Source: an uncultured Streptococcus sp.
GTDB lineage: Bacteria > Bacillota > Bacilli > Lactobacillales > Streptococcaceae
NCBI RefSeq assembly: GCF_959025735.1
Contig: NZ_CAUFJQ010000015.1
Location: 1 to 25,042, forward strand
DNA length: 25,042 nucleotides
Reading direction: 5' to 3'
This document shows positions 15,563 to 22,397 of this stretch, piece by piece. The notes under the pieces were generated by a model. The model was not told where the DNA came from and did not search any database. It was given only the letters and a program-made list of their open reading frames with translations. The number at the start of each line of letters is the position of its first letter. The stretch's first letter is position 1. Both the position numbers and the translations under genes were made by a program.

Positions 15563-16441
15563 ATGAGTAAAAAAACATGGATTATCGGTGGGGTGGCAGT
15601 TCTTGCCATTGCAGGTGCAACCATTCTTGGACGGAGCTTGAACCATGCAAACGACAGCAAAGGCTCAACAGGATCGAACAAGGTAACAACCTTGAAAGTA
15701 GCCCACACTCAAAACTATGTACCGTATGATTTCGTTGATGAAAAAGGAGAATCAGATGGCTATGAAGTAGCCGTTCTCAAAGCCATTGACGAAAAACTAC
15801 CAGACTACAAGTTTGAGTACACTGGAACAAGTGATGACGATCTCTTGATCGGTCTAGAATCTGGTAAATACGATATCGGAACCAAAGGAGCTTGGTATAC
15901 CGAAGAACGTGCCAAGAAATTTATCATTCCAAAAGAACCAATCGGTGCAAGTATCATCGGATTTACCGTACGGAAAGAAGATGCGAATAAATACAAGAAC
16001 ATCGATGACTTCGCTAAAGAAAAAGGAAAATTGGTTCCAATTTCACCACAAAATGCCCAATGGAATGTTATTAAAGAATACAATGAAAAGCATAAGGACC
16101 AACAAATCGAATTAACAGCTGCGGAATCTTTCAAAGTCGCAGATGCCTATGCTTGGGTGCTTGAAGGACGTTACGATGCCTTCTTTGACATCAAACTTTC
16201 CTTTGAAAAAGCTGTCACAGATAAAGATGGTTCTTACCACCAATATGCGGACAAACTGAGCTGGTTTGCTTACAAAGGAATTCCAACTTACCCATTGATC
16301 CACAAGGATAAGAAAAACGAAAAATTTGCGGAAGAATACAGCAAGGCCATCAAAGAATTAGAAAAAGATGGCACACTTGCTAAATTGTCGAAAAAATATT
16401 TCGGTGAAGATGTCTTCAGTTATGTAGATAAAGAGAAATAA
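15563..16441 (+). CDS. Amino-acid-type ABC substrate-binding protein (family 3), membrane-anchored
   Basis: 292 residues. The domain begins near residue 44 with LKVAHTQNYVPYDFVDEKG and shows the family 3 signature region SDGYEVAVLKAI. The N-terminus (about 6-24) is a hydrophobic segment with no Cys, so it lacks the lipobox of most Gram-positive binding proteins and probably stays anchored by an uncleaved helix. It is followed by two permeases and an ATPase, the arrangement of TcyJKLMN of B. subtilis (cystine and related sulfur compounds) and of tcyDEFGH of S. mutans. The ligand is inferred, not shown. Confidence 0.85.
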   Translation: MSKKTWIIGGVAVLAIAGATILGRSLNHANDSKGSTGSNKVTTLKVAHTQNYVPYDFVDEKGESDGYEVAVLKAIDEKLPDYKFEYTGTSDDDLLIGLESGKYDIGTKGAWYTEERAKKFIIPKEPIGASIIGFTVRKEDANKYKNIDDFAKEKGKLVPISPQNAQWNVIKEYNEKHKDQQIELTAAESFKVADAYAWVLEGRYDAFFDIKLSFEKAVTDKDGSYHQYADKLSWFAYKGIPTYPLIHKDKKNEKFAEEYSKAIKELEKDGTLAKLSKKYFGEDVFSYVDKEK

Positions 16442-16444
16442 GAT

Positions 16445-16473
16445 GGAACTGGGTGCGCATAGCCCCAGCTTCC
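16445..16473 (+). promoter_or_regulatory. Intercistronic hairpin after the binding-protein gene
   Basis: GGAACTGGG pairs with CCCAG-C-TTCC (one bulged C) over a 10-base loop. It has no T run, so it is more likely an mRNA-stabilising or partial-stop structure that raises binding protein over permease. Confidence 0.55.
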
Positions 16474-16507
16474 TTATTTCTATACGGATACAGAAAGGAA
16501 AAGAAAC

Positions 16508-17200
16508 ATGGTCTCATACGACATTTCCAAGGTTTGGTCATTTCTTCCAACCTTGGTCCAAGCTCTACCAGCGACCCTAGCTTTGATGGTTTTAACGACG
16601 GTTCTCGGTTCTGCATTTGGCTTGGTTTTGACCTGGGCACAAGTATCAGAAGATAAGGTAGGAGCAGGTCTGGCAAAAGGTTATGTCTTTACTTTGCGTT
16701 GTACCCCTCCGATTGTCTTGCTCTTTTTGGTCTTTTATGGACTTCCCCAATTTTTGAACTGGTGGTTGGGCATTGACATTGACCACTGGTCCAAGTTTGT
16801 CTTTGTCCTTGTTGCCATGTTTCTTCTCTTTGCCGCGATGATCTCTGAGGTCTTCAAGGCAGCCTATTTGGCCATTCCAAAAGGTCAGATGGAAGCGGGC
16901 TTAAGTATTGGCTTGACGCCAGCTCAAACCATTTGGCGGATTGTCCTTCCCCAAGCCTTTCGCGTGGCTCTTCCAAATATGACGACTGCCATCTTGAACC
17001 TCATGCGCGATGCCGCTTTGGCTTATACCATTGGCTTTATCGATATCATGGGAGCAGGCAACAACTTGATCAGCCGCAATCTTGGGAATTATTCCCTCGA
17101 GACCTATACAGCTGTAGCAGTGATCTACTGGGGAATTGCCCTTGTGATCTCCTTCTCCGCTCAACTCCTTGAGAAACGACTCAGTGTAACAGAAAGGTAG
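16508..17200 (+). CDS. Amino-acid-type ABC transporter permease 1 (TcyL/TcyM-like)
   Basis: 230-residue inner membrane subunit of a polar amino acid importer of the HisMQ/GlnP family, with about five hydrophobic segments. The conserved cytoplasmic EAA loop that contacts the ATPase is EAGLSIGLTPAQTIWRIVLP, near residues 121-140, followed by QAFRVALPN. The start has GGAAAAG upstream. The second permease begins 3 bp after its stop. Two different permeases indicate a heterodimeric channel as in TcyLM. Confidence 0.88.
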   Translation: MVSYDISKVWSFLPTLVQALPATLALMVLTTVLGSAFGLVLTWAQVSEDKVGAGLAKGYVFTLRCTPPIVLLFLVFYGLPQFLNWWLGIDIDHWSKFVFVLVAMFLLFAAMISEVFKAAYLAIPKGQMEAGLSIGLTPAQTIWRIVLPQAFRVALPNMTTAILNLMRDAALAYTIGFIDIMGAGNNLISRNLGNYSLETYTAVAVIYWGIALVISFSAQLLEKRLSVTER

Positions 17201-17203
17201 CTT

Positions 17204-17890
17204 ATGGATTTCAATTTTATTAGTAAAGCATTTCTAGCCACCTTGGGTGGTGTTCCAGTGACCCTTCTGATCATGGTCGTATCGATTCTTTTGAGTTTCT
17301 TTCCAGCCCTCTTTTTGGCACTCGGTCAGATCTATAAGGTCAAAGGTGTTCGCAGTTTCTCAGTGATTTACTTAGCCTTTATCCGCGCGACGCCTCCGAT
17401 TCTCTTGATTCTCTTCTTTTATAGTCTCTTTCCCAGCCTCTTAAATAGCTTTTTTAAGAGTATTGGCAGTCACTTTAATGTCTTTGAGATCAATCCCATT
17501 TACTATGCCTTTATCATCTTTAGCTTGATGACAACGGGGAGTCTTGCTGAAATTCTACGGTCAGCCATTCTGACTGTGGATAAGGGTCAGCTAGAAGCAG
17601 CGCAAGCCATTGGTTTGACTAATCGCCAAGCCTACATCCGCATTGTTTTTCCACAAGCCTTGCGTTCAGCCCTTCCCAATTTGTGTAACTTAGTTATCAA
17701 CTTGGTCAAAGGAACCTCCCTTGTCTTTGTCATGACCATCAAGGATATCACCGCCATTGCCAAGGTCGAAGCCTCTTATGGCTATCAATATTTTGAATCC
17801 TATCTAGTGATTTTTATTCTTTATATTGTCATTTGTGGGGTGATTCAATGGGGATTCAATCGCTTAGAAAAACGCCTGACACTCGCATAG
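17204..17890 (+). CDS. Amino-acid-type ABC transporter permease 2 (TcyL/TcyM-like)
   Basis: 228 residues, same family as the preceding permease but clearly diverged. The EAA loop is EAAQAIGLTNRQAYIRIVFP, followed by QALRSALPN. Hydrophobic segments span about 10-40, 55-85, 100-120 and 190-222. Spacing of 3 bp from permease 1 and 19 bp to the ATPase places it firmly in the operon. Confidence 0.88.
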   Translation: MDFNFISKAFLATLGGVPVTLLIMVVSILLSFFPALFLALGQIYKVKGVRSFSVIYLAFIRATPPILLILFFYSLFPSLLNSFFKSIGSHFNVFEINPIYYAFIIFSLMTTGSLAEILRSAILTVDKGQLEAAQAIGLTNRQAYIRIVFPQALRSALPNLCNLVINLVKGTSLVFVMTIKDITAIAKVEASYGYQYFESYLVIFILYIVICGVIQWGFNRLEKRLTLA

Positions 17891-17909
17891 AAGAAGGAGA
17901 AATAAGAAG

Positions 17910-18674
17910 ATGTTAGAAGTAGAACACGTATCGAAAAAATTTAAGGACCACCAGGTCCTGGTAGATGTCAATCTCAAGGTCAACCAAGGGGATGTCGTCG
18001 TTATTTTGGGTCCGTCTGGATCAGGAAAAACAACCTTCCTTCGCTGCCTTAACCACTTGGAAAAGGCAGATACAGGGCACCTAACCCTAGGTGGAAAAGA
18101 GTATGACCTCTCAAAACTCAGCAAAAAAGAGATTCTAGAAATCCGCCAAAAGACAGCCTTTGTCTTCCAGCATTACAATCTCTTTGCCAACAAAACAGCG
18201 CTTGAAAATATCTTAGAAGGCCTGGTTGTAGCCCGTAAGATTCCAAAAGAAGAGGCCATCAAACGGGCAGAATCAGCCCTTGAAAAAGTTGGTCTCCTCG
18301 CTTATAAGGATTACTATCCTTCTCAATTGTCAGGTGGCCAGCAGCAACGGATCGGAATCGCGCGTGCCATCGCAGTGAAACCAGACGTGATCTTGCTGGA
18401 CGAGCCAACTTCAGCGTTAGACCCAGAGTTGGTCGGGGACGTCTTAGATGTCATGAAGCAGTTGGCCCAAGAAGGAGTGACCATGGTTGTGGTGACGCAT
18501 GAAATGGGCTTTGCGCGTGATGTGGCCAACCACGTTATCTTTATGGATGGCGGACACATCATCGAAGAAAACGAACCGCATGAATTCTTCAACAGTCCAA
18601 AAGAAGAACGAACCAAACAATTCCTTTCACGGATTCTATCCGATGCCACTTATAGCGTCGAATATATGATTTAA
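17910..18674 (+). CDS. Amino-acid-type ABC transporter ATPase (TcyN/GlnQ-like)
   Basis: 254-residue ATPase with Walker A GPSGSGKTT (34-42), Q-loop FVFQHYNLF (84-92), signature LSGGQQQ (140-146), Walker B ILLDEPT (161-167) and H-loop THEMGFA. The sequence around FLRCLNHLE and NKTALENILEGL resembles TcyN (YtmN) of B. subtilis more than general GlnQ proteins, supporting a cystine or sulfur-compound importer. AGAAGGAG precedes the start, and a terminator after its stop closes the operon that began with URO-D paralogue 2. Confidence 0.9.
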   Translation: MLEVEHVSKKFKDHQVLVDVNLKVNQGDVVVILGPSGSGKTTFLRCLNHLEKADTGHLTLGGKEYDLSKLSKKEILEIRQKTAFVFQHYNLFANKTALENILEGLVVARKIPKEEAIKRAESALEKVGLLAYKDYYPSQLSGGQQQRIGIARAIAVKPDVILLDEPTSALDPELVGDVLDVMKQLAQEGVTMVVVTHEMGFARDVANHVIFMDGGHIIEENEPHEFFNSPKEERTKQFLSRILSDATYSVEYMI

Positions 18675-18680
18675 CAGGAG

Positions 18681-18706
18681 ACACACCTAGTAAGGGTGTG
18701 TTTTTT
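18681..18706 (+). terminator. Terminator of the URO-D/ABC importer operon
   Basis: ACACACC (18681-18687) pairs with GGTGTGT (18695-18701) over a 7-base loop, then a T run. It starts 6 bp after the ATPase stop. Confidence 0.9.
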
Positions 18707-18782
18707 AGGTTCTGGAAAAAATTTTGAAAAATTGGGTCATTTTTTAAAAATCATTACGAATAATATAAGTGAGAGGGAACAT

Positions 18783-19181
18783 ATGACTGATAAAAAACAA
18801 CGATTAATGCTACTATTCTTACTAACTTTGTTTCTAGGAGGCTGCAGTCTTTTTACGGATAAAGCTGCTGAGAGAAGGGAAATGATTCAGATTGCAGAAA
18901 GCACGAAAATGGAGCGAGCGATAAAACACTTGTTAATCAGTATCGATCCGAAAGCTTTCACTTCAGAAGGAGTCATTCACTCCTATACCCTGATAAAAGG
19001 TGAATTGGAATACAATCCAATGGGAGGCATGAATGTCTCTCTCGTTATCAATGGCGATAAACAGTTAACGATCGATACGACTGTTCAAATGGAAGATTCA
19101 GGACAGTTCGAAGCAGGTAGTTACGGTATTTCAGCAAAATTAAGTGATCTGTTAAGTAAAGCAGAAGAGACTGGGAAATAA
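18783..19181 (+). CDS. DUF1310-family lipoprotein (paralogue 1), candidate immunity protein
   Basis: 132 residues. A signal peptide ends in the lipobox LGGC (Cys at about 22). The mature part has the DUF1310 pattern EMIQIAES...IDPKAFTSEGVIHSY...YNPMGGM. The start at 18783 (MTDKKQR) has GAGAGGGA upstream; longer in-frame extensions run through the previous terminator and lack such a site. The family is common in streptococci and has no established function that I know of. Because it and its paralogue precede a lipase gene with T7SS-like features, they may guard the cell envelope against that lipase, as TilA lipoproteins do for TslA in S. aureus. That role is inference. Confidence 0.85.
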   Translation: MTDKKQRLMLLFLLTLFLGGCSLFTDKAAERREMIQIAESTKMERAIKHLLISIDPKAFTSEGVIHSYTLIKGELEYNPMGGMNVSLVINGDKQLTIDTTVQMEDSGQFEAGSYGISAKLSDLLSKAEETGK

Positions 19182-19274
19182 ACTCATTTAGGTAAACACC
19201 CCTAATCTAATATAGTTAAATAGAAACATTTATGGATCAAAACCAATATGTTACATCAATAGCTAGTGCTTGTA

Positions 19275-19344
19275 ACGATTTGGCAACATTTTTTAACAAA
19301 AGTAACATTTCAGGTATGAATAGAATTTTGTATAATAAATTCTA
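19275..19344 (+). promoter_or_regulatory. Promoter before DUF1310 paralogue 2 with phased repeats and a dyad
   Basis: TATAAT at 19331-19336 has no good -35 (TTTCAG at 17 bp). AAC-centred repeats occur at 19274, 19285, 19295 and 19304, about one helical turn apart, the last reading TAACATTTCAG. The -10 is enclosed in a perfect 8-bp dyad, TAGAATTT (19321-19328) with AAATTCTA (19337-19344), inside an outer TTCAGG/CCTGAA pair (19309-19314 and 19350-19355). This suggests an activator site plus an operator. The 191-bp gap (19182-19372) holds nothing else evident. Confidence 0.5.
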
Positions 19345-19372
19345 AGAAACCTGAAGAAAGAATGGGAAGAAG

Positions 19373-19759
19373 ATGAAAAAAAGTAAATTTATTGTGTTGA
19401 TAATGGTAGTATTTAGCCTGAGCTTAGGAGGCTGTAGCTTTTTTAATGGACAATCTGCCAAGAAACAAGAAATGATTCAAATCGCAGAGAGTAAGAAGAT
19501 GAAAGTGGCGATTGAAAATATGTTGAAAAAATTAGATCCTAAAGCTCTTACTCCAGAAGGAAAAATAAAATCATATAAAATTTCTAAAGATGATTTAGAT
19601 TATAATCCGATGGGAGGGCTATTAGTAAAAATAGTTATAAATAATGATGAAAAATTAGTTTTAAGCACAACTATACAAGAGGACGCTACAACAGGGAAAT
19701 ATGAAGAGACCTATTTTGGGGAAACAGAGGAGTTAAGTGATTTATTAGATAAGGAGTGA
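19373..19759 (+). CDS. DUF1310-family lipoprotein (paralogue 2), candidate immunity protein
   Basis: 128 residues, a clear paralogue of the protein at 18783-19181: shared blocks are EMIQIAES, DPKALTPEGKIKSY and YNPMGG, ending ELSDLLDK. The signal peptide ends LGGC. It has its own promoter region and directly precedes the lipase gene, whose ATG lies 2 bases after its stop; the lipase ribosome binding site AAGGAG is inside its last codons. This tight coupling is the main reason to connect its function to the lipase. It is more AT-rich than the housekeeping genes around it. Confidence 0.86.
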   Translation: MKKSKFIVLIMVVFSLSLGGCSFFNGQSAKKQEMIQIAESKKMKVAIENMLKKLDPKALTPEGKIKSYKISKDDLDYNPMGGLLVKIVINNDEKLVLSTTIQEDATTGKYEETYFGETEELSDLLDKE

Positions 19760-19761
19760 TA

Positions 19762-21363
19762 ATGGCTAATAATTTAAATTTCAATGATCAACAAAATGTT
19801 AAAGCTGCTCTACTTGAATACGAAAAAGATGTCAAAATAAATGGAAAGTTTAAAATTGGGACGAAGAAAGACGAATACATTGGTAATGTTGCCCATATTT
19901 ATGATAACGTAAATGACAATGAGGAGCAGGTCTTCGTTCTTACTAATAATGGCCAAGGCGCGCAACAAAATGCAGTCCCCTATACTGCTTCAGATGAAGA
20001 ACGTGCCCAAATCCATGACGTGACTGTCTTGATGAAGGGATCTGAAACTGAAATAAGTACACAAAAATTACTCCATGATACATATACGGATTGGGTAAAG
20101 ACAGATTTGCCAGCAGCTTCCAATATTTTGAACCCTGGTGGTGCGAGCGAGTATGCAACAGAATATGCGAAGAATTATGCGCGAGATAAGGCTAAGGATA
20201 GTTTTAATAATTTTGTAGAAGCTTTTGAAGATGCGATTATTCCTACTTCTGTTAATCTTCCTCCGGAGGCCACACCCTTAGGTAGGTTTATGAAAAAAGC
20301 GCTGGATAATCCTGTCAGCAATTTCGTACAGGAAAAAGCATCAGATGTGGTCGGCTTTTTTGCAGAAAGAACAGCCGAAGAACAAGTTAAATTTCCTGCT
20401 TTAGTGGGAGCTGCTTTTTTAAAAAAATACAATGATGAAAACGGGACTTTCCCGCCTCCGCAGTTTAAAGATGCTGCAGCTCATTTGAAAGAGGTGATCC
20501 GAAAATATCCCAATGCCAAGATTGATCTATACGGTCACTCTCTGGGTTCTATGAATATTCAGTATGCGCTTGCCTGTTTGACGGAAGAGGAAGCTTCTCA
20601 TATTGGGACCGTACACCTATATAATGGCCCTAATGCCTATCCTATCCTAACACCCGAGCAAAAAGCGCGTATAGATGCGCTGAAGTACAAAATCTACAAC
20701 CACATTGACCATAAAGATTTGGTTAGCTTGGGCTATCAGGATTCTGGAAGCAAGGAATCCAGTGGGATTGTCAAGCACCTCAAAACTAATGATTTAAAAA
20801 ATACTGGCCTGCAACATATGATGCATGGTTATATCTATGATAAGAATGGAAATTTGGTTCTTGAAAAGGGAACGGAAGCCATCACTCGCAAGGAAATCAT
20901 TGAAGAGCGGATGAAGGTTTACTATCGCCTAAAAGATAAATTACAAAAAACAGGTGGTGGACTGAGCTCAAGTGAACGGATTTATCTTGATGCTTTGCAG
21001 GCGCGCTTGGCTTCTGATGAGCTAATTCGAGTAGTGGATGAGGGGCTGGAGCAAGCTCAGAAATCTAAGGTACAACTGGATACAGATTTAGAAGCTTTGG
21101 AGAAAGTATTACAGACCGTTCCGAAAGGCTTCATTCTCAATCTTGCGGAAGTAGAAGAGGCCTATGCACAGGCTGGTGCAACAAGGCAAACAGTTGTCAC
21201 TGAAGTAAGAGAAAGGTTCGACAACCGTTTGGCTGCATATCAGTCCTTATCGAATGAATTCCATGCTTTAAACGAGCAAGTGAATGCAGGAATTGAGCTC
21301 TTAAAAGCAAAAGATCAAGAAATAGCAGGAGAAATGAACCAGTGGGAACAACTAGCTTATTAA
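19762..21363 (+). CDS. Lipase-like alpha/beta hydrolase with helical C-terminus, candidate type VII secreted toxin (TslA-like)
   Basis: 533 residues with no signal peptide or membrane segment. The hydrolase core is about 60-365: nucleophile elbow GHSLG with Ser260, a likely catalytic Asp319 in DHKDLVSLG, and a His at 352 or 355 in QHMMHGY, similar to Mbeg1-like lipases. From about 375 to the end the protein is predicted helical with charged heptad-like stretches. Lipase first and helical domain last is the order of TslA, the S. aureus T7SS phospholipase with reversed domains. The start at 19762 uses AAGGAG 5 bases upstream; a GTG at 19756 is less likely. Lipase fold is firm; secretion and toxicity are inferred. 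Confidence 0.8.
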   Translation: MANNLNFNDQQNVKAALLEYEKDVKINGKFKIGTKKDEYIGNVAHIYDNVNDNEEQVFVLTNNGQGAQQNAVPYTASDEERAQIHDVTVLMKGSETEISTQKLLHDTYTDWVKTDLPAASNILNPGGASEYATEYAKNYARDKAKDSFNNFVEAFEDAIIPTSVNLPPEATPLGRFMKKALDNPVSNFVQEKASDVVGFFAERTAEEQVKFPALVGAAFLKKYNDENGTFPPPQFKDAAAHLKEVIRKYPNAKIDLYGHSLGSMNIQYALACLTEEEASHIGTVHLYNGPNAYPILTPEQKARIDALKYKIYNHIDHKDLVSLGYQDSGSKESSGIVKHLKTNDLKNTGLQHMMHGYIYDKNGNLVLEKGTEAITRKEIIEERMKVYYRLKDKLQKTGGGLSSSERIYLDALQARLASDELIRVVDEGLEQAQKSKVQLDTDLEALEKVLQTVPKGFILNLAEVEEAYAQAGATRQTVVTEVRERFDNRLAAYQSLSNEFHALNEQVNAGIELLKAKDQEIAGEMNQWEQLAY

Positions 21364-21722
21364 TTTCATCTACTCTTTCGAAAAAGGAAAAGAAACTAGC
21401 TCACTTGGAAAGAGAGTTCCAAAAAGCGCGCTTGGAGCTAGATGAAAAGCGTTGCCTAGTGGAAAGAAAACAGCAGCTCTTCACCCAGATGCTGGAAGAA
21501 GAGTATGCGATGGCAGCTTCCTTCTTACAAGAGCAGGAAGTTGATAACAGTTGTGGATGGGAGTCCCTCCATCGCTGTATCGAAGAGTATGATATCGAAG
21601 CTAGAGAAGCTGCACAAGTAGCTTTAAAACAGATCGAAATCGAGGAAGAGAATTTATGGCAATCCTACCGGAAAGATAGACGCCAACTGGAAGAGGAGTT
21701 TGCACAAGATAAAGTTTCATAG
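21342..21722 (+). CDS. Small helical protein, candidate T7SS partner of the lipase (TlaA/TlaB-like)
   Basis: 126 residues, almost entirely charged helix: two long coiled-coil-like arms (about 14-60 and 75-122) joined by a turn at DNSCGWESL (68-76), whose Trp at the turn recalls the WXG hairpin proteins. The likely start is GTG at 21342, with AGGAGA 9 bases upstream; this overlaps the lipase gene by 22 bp and implies coupling. No ATG is available until well inside the first helix. No family was recognised. In T7SS loci such proteins bind the helical domain of the toxin for targeting; that role is inferred here. Confidence 0.7.
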   Translation: MGTTSLLISSTLSKKEKKLAHLEREFQKARLELDEKRCLVERKQQLFTQMLEEEYAMAASFLQEQEVDNSCGWESLHRCIEEYDIEAREAAQVALKQIEIEEENLWQSYRKDRRQLEEEFAQDKVS

Positions 21723-21740
21723 TATAGAAGAGGAGGAAGT

Positions 21741-22040
21741 ATGGGTGATAGTCCAGTCAAAGATTTCTTTGATTTAGATATGAAAGATAAGATGAGGATC
21801 ATCGAAAGCCGAAAGAAACTTGAAAAAGATTTAATCCGGGTTGTCTATGCGCCCGTTTTATTGACCTGCAAGGTAGGAGTTGAGAAGCGTTACAATGATG
21901 GCTTGACTGCGATTGCAACAGTAGCCGAAGAAGACGTCCAAGTGGTCGGAAAGCAACTAGACCAATCCATGGTGGGGCAATTTGCTAAAAATGTACAGAC
22001 AGCTATTCAAGAAAAAGCTGGTAAATTTAAATCTATCTAG
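21741..22040 (+). CDS. Small protein of unknown function, candidate second T7SS partner
   Basis: 99 residues with AGGAGG 7 bases before the ATG, 18 bp after the preceding gene. The N-terminal half is helical and charged (MKDKMRIIESRKKLEKDLIR). The middle (VVYAPVLLTCKVGVEKRYND) is more hydrophobic, and the last 40 residues are helical again. There is no signal peptide. It is the last gene of the lipase operon, ahead of a terminator. Its size and position fit a second targeting partner or chaperone, but no motif proves this. Confidence 0.7.
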   Translation: MGDSPVKDFFDLDMKDKMRIIESRKKLEKDLIRVVYAPVLLTCKVGVEKRYNDGLTAIATVAEEDVQVVGKQLDQSMVGQFAKNVQTAIQEKAGKFKSI

Positions 22041-22064
22041 CCAAGAACTTCTATTTAAATATGG

Positions 22065-22091
22065 AATCTGGAGTGACATCCAGATTTTTTT
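22065..22091 (+). terminator. Terminator of the lipase operon
   Basis: AATCTGG (22065-22071) pairs with CCAGATT (22080-22086) over an 8-base loop, then seven T in total. Confidence 0.9.
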
Positions 22092-22121
22092 AATAAATTT
22101 AAAAAATTATGTAAAAAAGTG

Positions 22122-22150
22122 TTGACAAAGAAATCAGTCTGCGTTATAAT
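22122..22150 (+). promoter_or_regulatory. clpL promoter
   Basis: TTGACA (22122-22127), 17 bp, TATAAT (22145-22150): a perfect consensus promoter, about 240 nt before the clpL start. Neither a CtsR box (GGTCAAA repeats) nor a CIRCE element is visible near it. Confidence 0.92.
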
Positions 22151-22156
22151 AATTTA

Positions 22157-22195
22157 TGTAAACAAAAAGAGGTTGGAAAAACCTACTGGTTTACA
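22157..22195 (+). ncRNA. Structured 5' end of the clpL leader RNA
   Basis: TGTAAAC (22157-22163) pairs with GTTTACA (22189-22195), enclosing an inner AGGTT-GGAAA-AACCT hairpin (22170-22184). It sits at the predicted transcript start. The same TGTAAAC recurs at 22318-22324, so the GTTTACA arm has an alternative partner. A third hairpin lies at 22333-22351 (AGCAG-CC with GG-T-CTGCT). A switch between folds is possible but unproven. Confidence 0.5.
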
Positions 22196-22223
22196 AGATC
22201 AATAGTGGAAAGGAGATGGTGAT

Positions 22224-22280
22224 ATGCTATTTCCAGAATTAAGACAACTAATTGATAAAAGGAAAAATAGAAACTGTTAG
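22224..22280 (+). CDS. 18-residue leader peptide in the clpL 5' region
   Basis: A short frame, MLFPELRQLIDKRKNRNC, with a strong ribosome binding site AAAGGAGATGG 4-10 bases before its ATG, better than that of clpL itself. It lies inside the transcript between the promoter and clpL, so it is probably translated. It could act as a leader peptide whose translation affects the downstream fold, or be a small functional protein; the sequence cannot decide. Confidence 0.5.
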   Translation: MLFPELRQLIDKRKNRNC

Positions 22281-22302
22281 CCTGTAGGGCTATTATTAAA
22301 TA

Positions 22303-22382
22303 AATGAATTAAAATTATGTAAACAACCAAACAGCAGCCAATTGGTCTGCTAATTTTCAAGAATGAATTAAAATTATGTAAA
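22303..22382 (+). repeat. Direct repeats in the clpL leader
   Basis: A 21-bp sequence ending TTATGTAAA occurs exactly at 22303-22323 and 22362-22382, 59 bp apart. The core TTATGTAAA also occurs at 22107-22115, before the -35, and at 22154-22162, at the transcript start. The last copy ends just before the clpL ribosome binding site. Confidence 0.85.
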
Positions 22383-22397
22383 TTAGAGGTATACAAT

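Noticed and set aside
19284..19313. ComE box upstream of DUF1310 paralogue 2
   Set aside because: One half (ACATTTCAG) fits, but no second half lies 12 bp away and the distance to the -10 is wrong.
18783..22040. Prophage or integrative element carrying the lipase module
   Set aside because: No integrase, transposase, attachment repeats or phage genes are visible at the borders, although the AT-rich genes may still have been acquired.
22090..22397. CtsR box or CIRCE element controlling clpL
   Set aside because: No GGTCAAA tandem repeat and no TTAGCACTC/GAGTGCTAA inverted repeat found by eye around the promoter.
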